Below are positions 1 to 5,359 of a stretch of 5,359 nt of DNA, one piece after another. Each line of letters opens with the position of its first letter. The stretch's first letter is position 1. The notes beneath the pieces are model-generated. The model searched no databases. It was not told where the DNA came from and saw only the letters and a program-made list of their open reading frames with translations. Both the position numbers and the translations under genes were made by a program. Origin of the DNA: Sulfurimonas sp. (GTDB taxonomy: Bacteria > Campylobacterota > Campylobacteria > Campylobacterales > Sulfurimonadaceae); assembly GCA_030673275.1 (NCBI GenBank), contig DAOVJL010000105.1:1-5359 (forward strand), written 5' to 3'.

Positions 1-3
1 CTG

Positions 4-9
4 ATTGTA
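4..9 (-). promoter_or_regulatory. possible -10 element for a gene beyond the left edge
   Basis: Read on the minus strand this is TACAAT, one mismatch from the consensus TATAAT, preceded by an A/T-rich run, as is common for sigma-70 promoters in Campylobacterota, where the -35 box is poorly conserved. It lies just downstream of the last minus-strand gene stop and would fire out of the window. No terminator hairpin is visible between that stop and this site. The hexamer alone is weak evidence in such AT-rich DNA. Confidence 0.2.
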
Positions 10-30
10 GCCTAAAATAGTTTTAAGTAA

Positions 31-828
31 TTATAAATTTAAGTTTTCTTTTACAAATTTAATTAATTTGTTACCATTTTGTTCAATTTTATGATAGTTG
101 TGATTATAAATTAAACTTATAACTTCATCAAGTTGTGATTTATTATGATTTGTGATAATTGGAATATTTAAATTTTTAAAAAGTTCTAAAAATTCTTTTG
201 TGTAATCATCTCTCTGTACATATATTGGCTTCCCTCCGGATGCTAGGTTTTCTAAAACTGCCTGAGGGGATGATGTTATTAAAATTTCTGATTTTTGTAT
301 TACCTCATCATAATCTTCAAATTCGTGATAATTTTTAAACTTCTTTTTTAGCATATCTTCATAGTCTAGAAAATAGTAAAAACCTAATAATAAATCAGGA
401 TTCAACTCTTCAATAAAAGATAGATTTTTCTCCAAATCTTTTGAATAATCATCATCTCCAAAAAAGTAAGCTATTTTTATAGTTTTTGGTTTTTGTTTGA
501 AATATTTTTCATCAACAACAACTTCATTTTCTTTTACATGTATAAATGTTGAAAAAAAGTTTTTCATGTCTTCTAGCATAATTGGGTTTGCTTCATCTGA
601 ATCAAAAATAAGTTGATCACCATTGTGAGCTATTTGAGGAATATTTCTAACTACATCAATCCCTACACTTTTATCCACTCCAAAATCTCTTGCAACTTGA
701 GCTATTCTATAATCAGAACATAAAAGTGTAATATCAACATCACCAAGTGCGCGAATAATTGTACAGGCACGTCTAAATCTATCTAGTCCTATGCGGTGAC
801 CAGTATGTACATAGTAGTATGCTTTCAC
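31..828 (-). CDS. uncharacterised GT-B / PseG-like glycosyltransferase-fold protein
   Basis: This 265-residue protein has no signal peptide or membrane segment, so it is probably cytoplasmic. An N-terminal beta strand is followed by [13 protein letters not shown] (residues 9-21), which resembles the Gly-His-x-x-Arg loop at the start of PseG- and MurG-type GT-B folds. DSDEANP (76-82) may be the turn after another strand. [16 protein letters not shown] (186-201) resembles the nucleotide-sugar-binding stretch of the C-terminal half of that fold (pattern S-x-x-x-x-E-x-L-x-x-G-x-P). The overall size is small for a complete GT-B enzyme. The start is GTG at 828, with AGGA about 8 nt upstream, and it overlaps the mnmG stop as GTGA, implying translational coupling. 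The 3' third is noticeably more AT-rich than mnmG. I cannot name a substrate. A nucleotide-sugar hydrolase, a glycosyltransferase or a non-catalytic relative are all possible. Confidence 0.8.
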   Translation of the reverse strand: MKAYYYVHTGHRIGLDRFRRACTIIRALGDVDITLLCSDYRIAQVARDFGVDKSVGIDVVRNIPQIAHNGDQLIFDSDEANPIMLEDMKNFFSTFIHVKENEVVVDEKYFKQKPKTIKIAYFFGDDDYSKDLEKNLSFIEELNPDLLLGFYYFLDYEDMLKKKFKNYHEFEDYDEVIQKSEILITSSPQAVLENLASGGKPIYVQRDDYTKEFLELFKNLNIPIITNHNKSQLDEVISLIYNHNYHKIEQNGNKLIKFVKENLNL

Positions 829-2699
829 TTTTTACGTCCTGATATTTTTATATATATATGTAGTATTTCTATCGCTGCAGGTGTTATTCCGCTTATCTGC
901 GATGCGGCTTGAAGAGTTGGAGGGTTAAAAGTCTCTAATTTTTCAACTATCTCCTTTGATAATCCGCTTACAGCCTTAAAGTCAAAGTTTTCAGGTATCT
1001 TGATTTTAAGATACTTTTTCATCTTTTGGATCTCTTCGCTTTGCTTGATAATATAGCGATAGTATTTTCCCTCTACTAGAATCTCTTCTTTTATATAGTC
1101 ATCATATCTATCTAATTCAGGAAGAAGTTTTACCATCTTTGAAACATCGAAAGTTTTTCTAGCAATAATTTGTTGTGCGGTTATGCTATCTTTTATCGGT
1201 TCTTCACCTATAGATTCTAAAAATGCAATAAACTCTTTATTGGGTGTATATTTTGTCTCATTTAACAGTTTCAAACTATCTTGAATTTGCTGATTTTTTA
1301 GTTTTACTTTCTCATAAATCTCATCACTTAAAAGTCCAAGCTCATGTCCATAGTGACTAAGTCTAGTATCTGCTGACTCCTCACGGAGAAGAAGTCTATA
1401 TTCTGCACGAGATGTAAACATACGGTAAGGCTCTTTTGTCCCTTTTGTAACCAAGTCATCTATTAAAACACCAATATAGGCTTCATCTCTTCGCAAAACT
1501 AAAGGCTCTTTGCCTTGCAAGCTAAGCGCGGCATTTATCCCTGCCATCAGACCTTGTGCAGCTGCTTCTTCATAACCGGTAGTTCCGTTTATTTGTCCAG
1601 CTAGATAAAGTCCTTTTATCTTTTTGGTCTCAAGGGAGTGTTTAAGTTCACGAGGATCTACAAAATCATACTCGATTGCATACCCGTAACGAACAATTTT
1701 CGCATTTTCCATCCCCTTAACAGAGTGAATCATCTGCTGTTGAACTTCCGGAGGCATAGATGTGCTCATCCCGTTTATATAGCACTCTGTATTTTCCATA
1801 GTCTGAGGCTCGATGAAGAGATGGTGTCTATCTTTATCTCTAAAACGGTTGATTTTATCCTCTATACTTGGACAGTATCTCGGACCTGTTCCCTCAATTT
1901 GCCCTGTAAAAAGTGGAGCTCTGTAAAAGTTGGACTCTATAATATTGTGAGTCTCTTCATTTGTGTAAGCTATGAAACATGGAATCTGCTTTTTAGTCTT
2001 TACAAATTCTGCGCGGTCTGTTCTAAAACTAAATGGGTTCGGTATCTCATCTCCACCCTGCTCTTCCATCATAGAAAAGTCAATAGATGAACTGTCTATT
2101 CTTGCACATGTACCAGTTTTGAGTCTACCCATCTCAAATCCACACTCTTTGAGTGAATCACTCAGGCCTGCACTTGTCTGTTCACCAAATCTTCCACCCT
2201 CTTGCTGTATCTCACCTATATGGATAATGCCTTTTAAAAATGTCCCGCTTGTAATAATTACTTTTTTAGCTCTGTACTCGTTTAAGAGATTTGTTTTAAC
2301 ACCTTTTACTTCGCTTTTTTCTATTATCAGTGATTCTGCCATCTCCTGAACTAAGTCCAAATTTGGTGTTTCTAATACTTTATTTCTGGCGATAACTCGG
2401 TACTTATCCATATCAATTTGAGCACGACTTCCACGAACTGCCGGACCTTTTGTCTGATTTAGTATACGAAACTGGATACCTGCCTCATCAGTTATAAGAC
2501 CCATCTCACCACCAAGTGCATCAAGCTCACGAACCAAATGCCCTTTTGCTAAACCACCGATTGCAGGATTACAAGAAGTTGCTCCAACATTCTCAGCGAG
2601 CATAGAAATCATAAGGGTTTTACTACCCATTCTTGCACAAGAGAGAGCTGCCTCAACTCCAGCATGACCGCCACCAATAATTATTACATCATAATTCAT
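825..2699 (-). CDS. mnmG: tRNA uridine-5-carboxymethylaminomethyl modification enzyme MnmG (GidA)
   Basis: MnmG is the FAD-dependent partner of the GTPase MnmE. Together they place an aminomethyl or carboxymethylaminomethyl group on C5 of wobble uridine 34 in several tRNAs, using methylenetetrahydrofolate and NADH. The 624 residues match the family's usual length (about 620-630). Visible landmarks are the dinucleotide-binding GGGHAG (9-14), SCNPAIGG (42-49) with the conserved catalytic-type Cys43, [14 protein letters not shown] (81-94), GTGPRYCPS (270-278) with the second conserved Cys276, the FAD-contacting [18 protein letters not shown] (366-383), and the signature around [11 protein letters not shown] (429-439). 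The remaining helical C-terminal part is the MnmE/tRNA-interaction region in the family. ATG at 2699 is preceded by AGTAGG 5 nt upstream, and the first residues match the usual MnmG N-terminus. It heads a minus-strand transcription unit with the glycosyltransferase-like gene. All key residues are present. MnmE is not in the window. Confidence 0.98.
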   Translation of the reverse strand: MNYDVIIIGGGHAGVEAALSCARMGSKTLMISMLAENVGATSCNPAIGGLAKGHLVRELDALGGEMGLITDEAGIQFRILNQTKGPAVRGSRAQIDMDKYRVIARNKVLETPNLDLVQEMAESLIIEKSEVKGVKTNLLNEYRAKKVIITSGTFLKGIIHIGEIQQEGGRFGEQTSAGLSDSLKECGFEMGRLKTGTCARIDSSSIDFSMMEEQGGDEIPNPFSFRTDRAEFVKTKKQIPCFIAYTNEETHNIIESNFYRAPLFTGQIEGTGPRYCPSIEDKINRFRDKDRHHLFIEPQTMENTECYINGMSTSMPPEVQQQMIHSVKGMENAKIVRYGYAIEYDFVDPRELKHSLETKKIKGLYLAGQINGTTGYEEAAAQGLMAGINAALSLQGKEPLVLRRDEAYIGVLIDDLVTKGTKEPYRMFTSRAEYRLLLREESADTRLSHYGHELGLLSDEIYEKVKLKNQQIQDSLKLLNETKYTPNKEFIAFLESIGEEPIKDSITAQQIIARKTFDVSKMVKLLPELDRYDDYIKEEILVEGKYYRYIIKQSEEIQKMKKYLKIKIPENFDFKAVSGLSKEIVEKLETFNPPTLQAASQISGITPAAIEILHIYIKISGRKK

Positions 2700-2763
2700 A
2701 AAAACCTACTATTAAATCTCATAAAATCTGAACAAGTCCAGTTTTTCTTCAGTCACTAAAGCT

Positions 2764-2776
2764 TCGCCTTTGGCGA
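2764..2776. repeat. GC-rich inverted repeat in the mnmG leader
   Basis: TCGCC and GGCGA form a perfect 5-bp stem around a TTT loop (AAA on the minus strand). It is the most GC-rich patch in an otherwise very AT-rich intergenic region. On the plus strand it is followed by ATATTTTTATTG, giving an intrinsic-terminator look, yet no plus-strand gene precedes it. On the minus strand it would sit inside the untranslated leader of mnmG, about 65 nt before its start codon. It could be a leader hairpin, a terminator for antisense transcripts, or part of a dispersed palindromic repeat. Confidence 0.5.
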
Positions 2777-2808
2777 GAATATTTTTATTGACTTTTTTAT
2801 TAAATCGA

Positions 2809-2838
2809 ATTTTATCATTTTTAAGTATAATTTGACAA
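2809..2838 (-). promoter_or_regulatory. candidate promoter of mnmG
   Basis: On the minus strand, TTGTCA (2838-2833) and TAAAAT (2814-2809) are separated by 18 nt, a fair sigma-70 match (TTGACA/TATAAT). Transcription would start near 2802, giving an mnmG leader of about 100 nt that includes the hairpin at 2764-2776. The -35/-10 pair overlaps the oppositely oriented -10 element of the Sel1 gene. The prediction comes from the sequence only, and other A/T-rich -10-like hexamers lie closer to mnmG. Confidence 0.4.
2826..2831 (+). promoter_or_regulatory. candidate -10 element of the Sel1-ribE unit
   Basis: A perfect TATAAT lies 41 nt before the Sel1 gene start. No convincing -35 hexamer sits 16-18 nt upstream. 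TTGACT at 2788-2793 is too far away, at 32 nt. A good -10 with a T-rich upstream stretch and no -35 is typical for housekeeping promoters in Campylobacterota. Transcription would begin near 2838 and probably continue into ribE. Confidence 0.5.
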
Positions 2839-2872
2839 AGAATAGAAAAAATAAACAAGGTTTTTAATAAAG

Positions 2873-3559
2873 ATGATAGAAAAAGCACATGAAGCTTATA
2901 ATAAACAGGATTTTAAGACTGCTTTTGAGATGTATACTAAATTAGCTGATGAAGGAAATGCAGATGCCCAAACATCCTTAGCATTTATGTATCAAAAAGC
3001 TCAAGGCTGTGAGAAAAATGATGCAAAGGCATTAGAACTTTATGAAAAGGCTGTAGAAGCTAAACAGCCATATGCGCTTTTTAATCTGGCAATTCTTTAC
3101 ATGAATGGACTTGGTAGTGTTCAAACTGACCAATTCAAAGCGCATGAGCTTCACATGGAAGCGGCAACAAGAGAAGTACCTCCAGCGATGTATGAAGTTG
3201 CCCTTATGTTAGAGCGTGGTCTTGGTTGTCTGCAAAACTACTCTGAGGCTGCTTTTTGGTATGAAGAGGGAGCAAAACGAGGTCATCTAGAATCTTTCAA
3301 TAATCTAGGTGTTTTATATAAAGATGGTCATGGTGTAACTGCCGATAGAGATAGATGTTTTTTATGTTTCTCTCGTGCTGCTGATGGTGGTTTAGCCGAG
3401 GGACTTTATAACTTGGGTCAGCTTTACGATCAGGGTTATGGCTGTGAACAGGACCATGATAAAGCACTTGACTTATGTAGACAAGCTGCTTATAGAGGTC
3501 ATAAAAAAGCTAAAGAGATTATCAAAGGCCTGCAAGAAGATGGAAAAATTGTATTTTGA
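2873..3559 (+). CDS. Sel1-like repeat (tetratricopeptide-type) protein
   Basis: This 228-residue all-helical protein is built of Sel1-like repeats, a TPR-related scaffold used for protein-protein contacts. The pattern A-x-x-x-L-A/G-x-x-Y-x-x-G-x-G-x recurs with its G-x-G turn ending at residues 46, 82, 119, 155 and 191. That gives five repeats of 36-37 residues, framed by an N-terminal helix pair (2-28) and a capping helix (about 210-222). There is no signal peptide or transmembrane segment, so it is probably cytoplasmic, unlike the secreted cysteine-rich Hcp proteins of Helicobacter. Six cysteines occur (46, 119, 162, 165, 191, 202), three of them in the G-x-G-C position of alternate repeats. 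The ATG at 2873 is the first start after an in-frame stop at 2852. Its AAGG at 2857-2860 is rather distant (12 nt). The gene lies 24 nt before ribE, probably in the same transcript. The specific partner is unknown. Confidence 0.92.
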   Translation: MIEKAHEAYNKQDFKTAFEMYTKLADEGNADAQTSLAFMYQKAQGCEKNDAKALELYEKAVEAKQPYALFNLAILYMNGLGSVQTDQFKAHELHMEAATREVPPAMYEVALMLERGLGCLQNYSEAAFWYEEGAKRGHLESFNNLGVLYKDGHGVTADRDRCFLCFSRAADGGLAEGLYNLGQLYDQGYGCEQDHDKALDLCRQAAYRGHKKAKEIIKGLQEDGKIVF

Positions 3560-3572
3560 TTCAAGTTTTTTA

Positions 3573-3578
3573 AAGGAG
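3573..3578 (+). promoter_or_regulatory. strong Shine-Dalgarno that fixes the TTG start of ribE
   Basis: AAGGAG ends 5 nt before TTG at 3584. It is the strongest ribosome-binding site in the window. The frame opened at TTG gives the family's canonical N-terminus (Met)-Phe-Thr-Gly-Leu-Ile, so the rare start codon is well supported. Confidence 0.85.
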
Positions 3579-3583
3579 AACAA

Positions 3584-4195
3584 TTGTTCACTGGTTTAAT
3601 AAGAGAAATTGCAAATGTCAAAAGCTTAGCCGGCAGTACTTTAACAATTAAAGCAAAACACAAAGCAAAACTTGGTGATTCTATTGCCATAAACGGTGCA
3701 TGTTTAACAGTTATAAAAGTTTTAAATGATGGTTTTAGTGTTGAGCTGTCTCCTGAGAGTCAAAAACTTCTTGCTATGGAGAACTATAAAAATGAAGTTC
3801 ATATTGAACCTGCCATGATGATGGGTGATAGATTTGAAGGGCATATAGTTCAGGGACATGTAGATTGTATAGGCACTATCAAAGAGATAAAAAATAATGG
3901 GAATTCTTTTGATGTTTTCATAACTCTAGATAAAAAGTTTATCCCTTTTGTTATTCCTAAAGGTTCTATCACAGTCGATGGTGTCAGCCTGACTGTAAAT
4001 GATGTAAATCCTGATAGTTTCAGGCTAACTATTATTCCGCATACTATGAAAGAGACACTTTTTAAAAACTACAAAAAAGGCTCACATGTCAATATTGAAA
4101 CTGACATGTTTGCTCGCTATGTTTCACATATTATTTCACATAAAGAGCAGACTCTTTCCTGGGATGAAGTTGAGTCTATAACAGCTAGATATTAA
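3584..4195 (+). CDS. ribE: riboflavin synthase, alpha chain
   Basis: Riboflavin synthase dismutates two molecules of 6,7-dimethyl-8-ribityllumazine into riboflavin and a pyrimidinedione, the last step of riboflavin synthesis, in the cytosol and usually as a homotrimer. The 203 residues form two tandem lumazine-binding barrels (about 1-87 and 88-185). The N-terminus FTGLI carries the active-site Phe2. The first barrel shows GDSIAINGACLTV (31-43) with the conserved Cys40. The second starts with GHIVQGHVDCIG (86-97) and has GSITVDGVSLTVN (127-139), with the Ser135/Thr137 pair typical of the ligand site. IPHT (151-154) is also a family signature, and the C-terminal helix ends the trimerising region. 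The length is normal (about 200-215). The start is TTG. It follows the Sel1 gene by 24 nt, too short for an FMN riboswitch. Its stop overlaps that of the convergent mnmD. The symbol follows Bacillus usage (ribC/ribE in E. coli). Confidence 0.97.
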   Translation: MFTGLIREIANVKSLAGSTLTIKAKHKAKLGDSIAINGACLTVIKVLNDGFSVELSPESQKLLAMENYKNEVHIEPAMMMGDRFEGHIVQGHVDCIGTIKEIKNNGNSFDVFITLDKKFIPFVIPKGSITVDGVSLTVNDVNPDSFRLTIIPHTMKETLFKNYKKGSHVNIETDMFARYVSHIISHKEQTLSWDEVESITARY

Positions 4196-4944
4196 TCCAT
4201 CAAAGGTTTAACATGTGGATTACATAAAATTTTATGTTTCATATCTACATGTGAAAACCCACTTAGCTCACTCATAGATGCAGCTGTAGCATCCCTAAAA
4301 TCTTCACCACTGTTTATATAGATGTTAAAACCATTTTCATAAAGAGCAAGTCTTGTGGTAAGCGCCATTGAGTATGTAGTCAAAATTCCATCTTTTTTCA
4401 TACATTTTTTTATATCACTAAAGTACTCTTTTGTCCAAAGGGATGGGTTTGTACTGGGTGAGAATGCATCTTGATATACGATATCGAACCTATTTTTAAA
4501 TTTTTTTACATACTCTCTTGCATCACCTATAAATAGTTCTATATGTAGAGTTTCATTTTTATAACTTCCGCTCTGAGCTAACTCTAAAATAATATGCTTA
4601 AACTCATCAAACTTTTTTGGAAAAGTGAAGTTTTTCAGTGACTTTACTAAGTCAATATCTAACTCAGGAGAAAAGATATTTAGTTTACATATAAGAGAAT
4701 TTTTCCTGTGATAGTAAATAGTCGCCAAGGTATTAAAACCAAGACCAAAACAAATATCTAGTATATTTATACTCTCTTGATGTTGTTTAATTTTAAATGC
4801 TGGATATACATGTTTGTACAGTGATTCATTAAGTGCACCATCTTTTGTTGAGTGATAATGCTCACCATACTCTTTAGAATATGCCGTATAGGAGCCATCA
4901 GCACTTTTTGTCATAGTATGAAATTCATCATTAAAATTATCCAT
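4192..4944 (-). CDS. mnmD: stand-alone MnmC2/MnmD-type tRNA (mnm5s2U34) methyltransferase
   Basis: The 250-residue protein belongs to the DUF752 / Methyltransf_30 family, the N-terminal half of E. coli MnmC. It uses S-adenosylmethionine to methylate the 5-aminomethyl group on wobble U34, giving mnm5(s2)U. The family's N-terminal signature DGSYTAYSKEYGEHYHS (16-32) is followed by the SAM-binding loop DICFGLGFNTL (63-73), an acidic strand end SPELD (92-96), GDARE (140-144) and the catalytic-region motif YQDAFSPSTNPSLW (157-170), then TTYSMAL (189-195). The FAD-dependent oxidase half (MnmC1) of the bifunctional enzyme is absent, and the length fits the single-domain type known from Aquifex. Without MnmC1 the enzyme would need nm5U made directly by MnmE/MnmG, so mnmG in the same window fits. 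ATG at 4944 has only a weak GAAGAG ribosome site. A later Met at residue 11 is a possible alternative start. Confidence 0.9.
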   Translation of the reverse strand: MDNFNDEFHTMTKSADGSYTAYSKEYGEHYHSTKDGALNESLYKHVYPAFKIKQHQESINILDICFGLGFNTLATIYYHRKNSLICKLNIFSPELDIDLVKSLKNFTFPKKFDEFKHIILELAQSGSYKNETLHIELFIGDAREYVKKFKNRFDIVYQDAFSPSTNPSLWTKEYFSDIKKCMKKDGILTTYSMALTTRLALYENGFNIYINSGEDFRDATAASMSELSGFSHVDMKHKILCNPHVKPLMD

Positions 4945-4974
4945 AGCTCTTCTTTATTTTATATTAACTTATAA

Positions 4975-5004
4975 ATATTATTAGATAGATTTATTTTTGT
5001 ACAA
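4975..5004 (-). promoter_or_regulatory. candidate promoter of mnmD
   Basis: On the minus strand, TTGTAC (5004-4999) and TAATAT (4980-4975) are 18 nt apart. Transcription would start near 4968, leaving a leader of about 25 nt. A closer TATAAA (4963-4958) would give a nearly leaderless transcript. The -35 overlaps the 8-bp palindrome TTGTACAA at 4997-5004, a possible small operator. In DNA this AT-rich such matches are frequent. Confidence 0.3.
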
Positions 5005-5013
5005 GTTTGTTTT

Positions 5014-5022
5014 TGATATTAT
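5014..5022 (+). promoter_or_regulatory. candidate extended -10 promoter of the small secreted-protein gene
   Basis: TGATATTAT is an extended -10 (TG-N-TATTAT) with one mismatch to TATAAT. It lies 32 nt before the ATG, with a T-rich stretch upstream and no clear -35. Transcription would start near 5029, just before the AAAAGG ribosome-binding site. Confidence 0.4.
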
Positions 5023-5054
5023 AACTAAATACAAAAACTAAAAAGGCGTCTATT

Positions 5055-5312
5055 ATGAAATATATTTTGATTTTATTAATGATTTTTTCGGTATCACTTA
5101 TAGCTAAAGATAAACAAATTACGCAAAAAGAACAAAAAACAAAAGAGGCAATTCAAAAAGCCATAGAAGATGAAAAAAAGTTTGCAAAAGAACAAAAATT
5201 TTACCAAGGTGGTGAGTATGACCTCAAAAGTCAAGAGATTGATCCATCTTCACTTAAAGACATAAATATTATTAAACCTCAAGATGATTTTGATATGGAT
5301 GATGTTTATTAA
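5055..5312 (+). CDS. small secreted, highly charged hypothetical protein
   Basis: I do not recognise a characterised family. The 85 residues begin with a classical signal peptide: Lys2, a hydrophobic core from Ile4 to Ile16, and a likely signal-peptidase I cleavage after Ala17 (LIA|KDK). No lipobox cysteine is present, and the protein has no cysteine at all. The mature part (about 68 residues) opens with a Lys/Glu/Gln-rich stretch (18-48) predicted to be a single long helix. A polar linker follows, then an acidic tail ending DDFDMDDVY. It is probably a soluble periplasmic protein. ATG at 5055 has AAAAGG 8 nt upstream. It is divergent from mnmD with its own candidate promoter. The stop codon directly abuts a sequence resembling an insertion-sequence end, so the last residues may not be the ancestral C-terminus. 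Confidence 0.8.
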   Translation: MKYILILLMIFSVSLIAKDKQITQKEQKTKEAIQKAIEDEKKFAKEQKFYQGGEYDLKSQEIDPSSLKDINIIKPQDDFDMDDVY

Positions 5313-5359
5313 GGGCACCTCTAAAAACCCTTGCTTACTCAGCATTATAGCGGATATGC
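5313..5359. mobile_element. possible left end of an insertion sequence (partial)
   Basis: Directly after the stop codon the sequence begins GGGCACCTCTAAAAACCC and is less AT-rich than the preceding intergenic DNA. The start resembles the terminal inverted repeats of IS5-type elements as I remember them, and the flanking TTAA/TAA would fit the YTAR or TNA target preference of that family. An outward-facing TATAAT (minus strand, 5349-5344) lies 32 nt inside. No transposase is visible because the window stops 47 nt in, and the matching right end is not seen. An alternative is a weak downstream hairpin, since AAGGG (5311-5315) and CCCTT (5328-5332) can pair, but no T-run follows. Confidence 0.35.

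Noticed and set aside
53..71. AT-only-type palindrome (ACAAATT / AATTTGT, 5-nt centre)
   Set aside because: It lies inside the coding sequence of the glycosyltransferase-like gene in very AT-rich DNA, where such arms arise easily by chance. It has no T-run arrangement for a terminator.
1638..2349. Plus-strand open frames of 150 and 125 codons opposite mnmG (1638-2090 and 1972-2349)
   Set aside because: They lie entirely antisense to a strongly conserved gene, overlap each other, lack family motifs, and have the Cys/Phe/Leu-rich make-up of a shadow frame.
3560..3583. FMN riboswitch before ribE
   Set aside because: The gap is only 24 nt, far too short for an RFN element, and contains only the Shine-Dalgarno sequence.
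3499..3690. Minus-strand 63-codon frame across the Sel1-ribE junction
   Set aside because: It is antisense to two well-supported genes and shows no ribosome site or recognisable protein features.
4945..5054. Small RNA or riboswitch in the mnmD/small-gene intergenic region
   Set aside because: The 110 nt are nearly pure A/T with no GC-rich stem. They are explained well enough by two divergent promoters and ribosome sites.
1..5359. A novel defence, CRISPR or other multi-gene accessory system
   Set aside because: Four of the six genes belong to recognisable families (MnmG, RibE, MnmD and Sel1 repeats). No repeat array, toxin-antitoxin pair, nuclease or reverse transcriptase is visible. The only hint of mobile DNA is the last 47 bases.

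Overview
The window is AT-rich, gene-dense bacterial chromosome. The protein style (Lys/Glu/Ile-rich), the single-domain MnmC-type methyltransferase and the overall feel of the genes suggest a Campylobacterota (epsilonproteobacterial) genome, perhaps Sulfurimonas or a relative. This is an inference from recognition, not from a search. It holds six protein genes and no rRNA, tRNA or CRISPR array. The content is mostly housekeeping. The less ordinary parts are one unassigned glycosyltransferase-like gene, a hairpin in the mnmG leader and a possible insertion-sequence end at the right edge.

Left block, minus strand (31-2699): mnmG (tRNA wobble-uridine modification) is followed by a gene for an uncharacterised GT-B/PseG-like protein that starts with GTG and overlaps the mnmG stop by four bases. 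The two are probably translated in a coupled way. A possible -10 element at 4-9 points out of the window on the same strand.

Divergent intergenic region (2700-2872): a minus-strand promoter for mnmG and a plus-strand -10 for the Sel1 gene overlap each other. The inferred mnmG leader is about 100 nt and carries a small GC-rich hairpin.

Middle block, plus strand (2873-4195): a cytoplasmic Sel1-repeat protein is followed after 24 nt by ribE, the riboflavin synthase alpha chain. ribE uses a TTG start behind a strong Shine-Dalgarno sequence.

Right block: a stand-alone MnmC2/MnmD-type tRNA methyltransferase (4192-4944, minus) converges on ribE, and the two stop codons overlap in TTAA. MnmG and MnmD act in the same pathway: MnmE/MnmG install an aminomethyl-type group on U34 and MnmD methylates it to mnm5U. 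A divergent small gene (5055-5312, plus) encodes a secreted, highly charged 85-residue protein. Immediately after its stop the sequence changes character and looks like the terminal inverted repeat of an insertion sequence that continues beyond the window.
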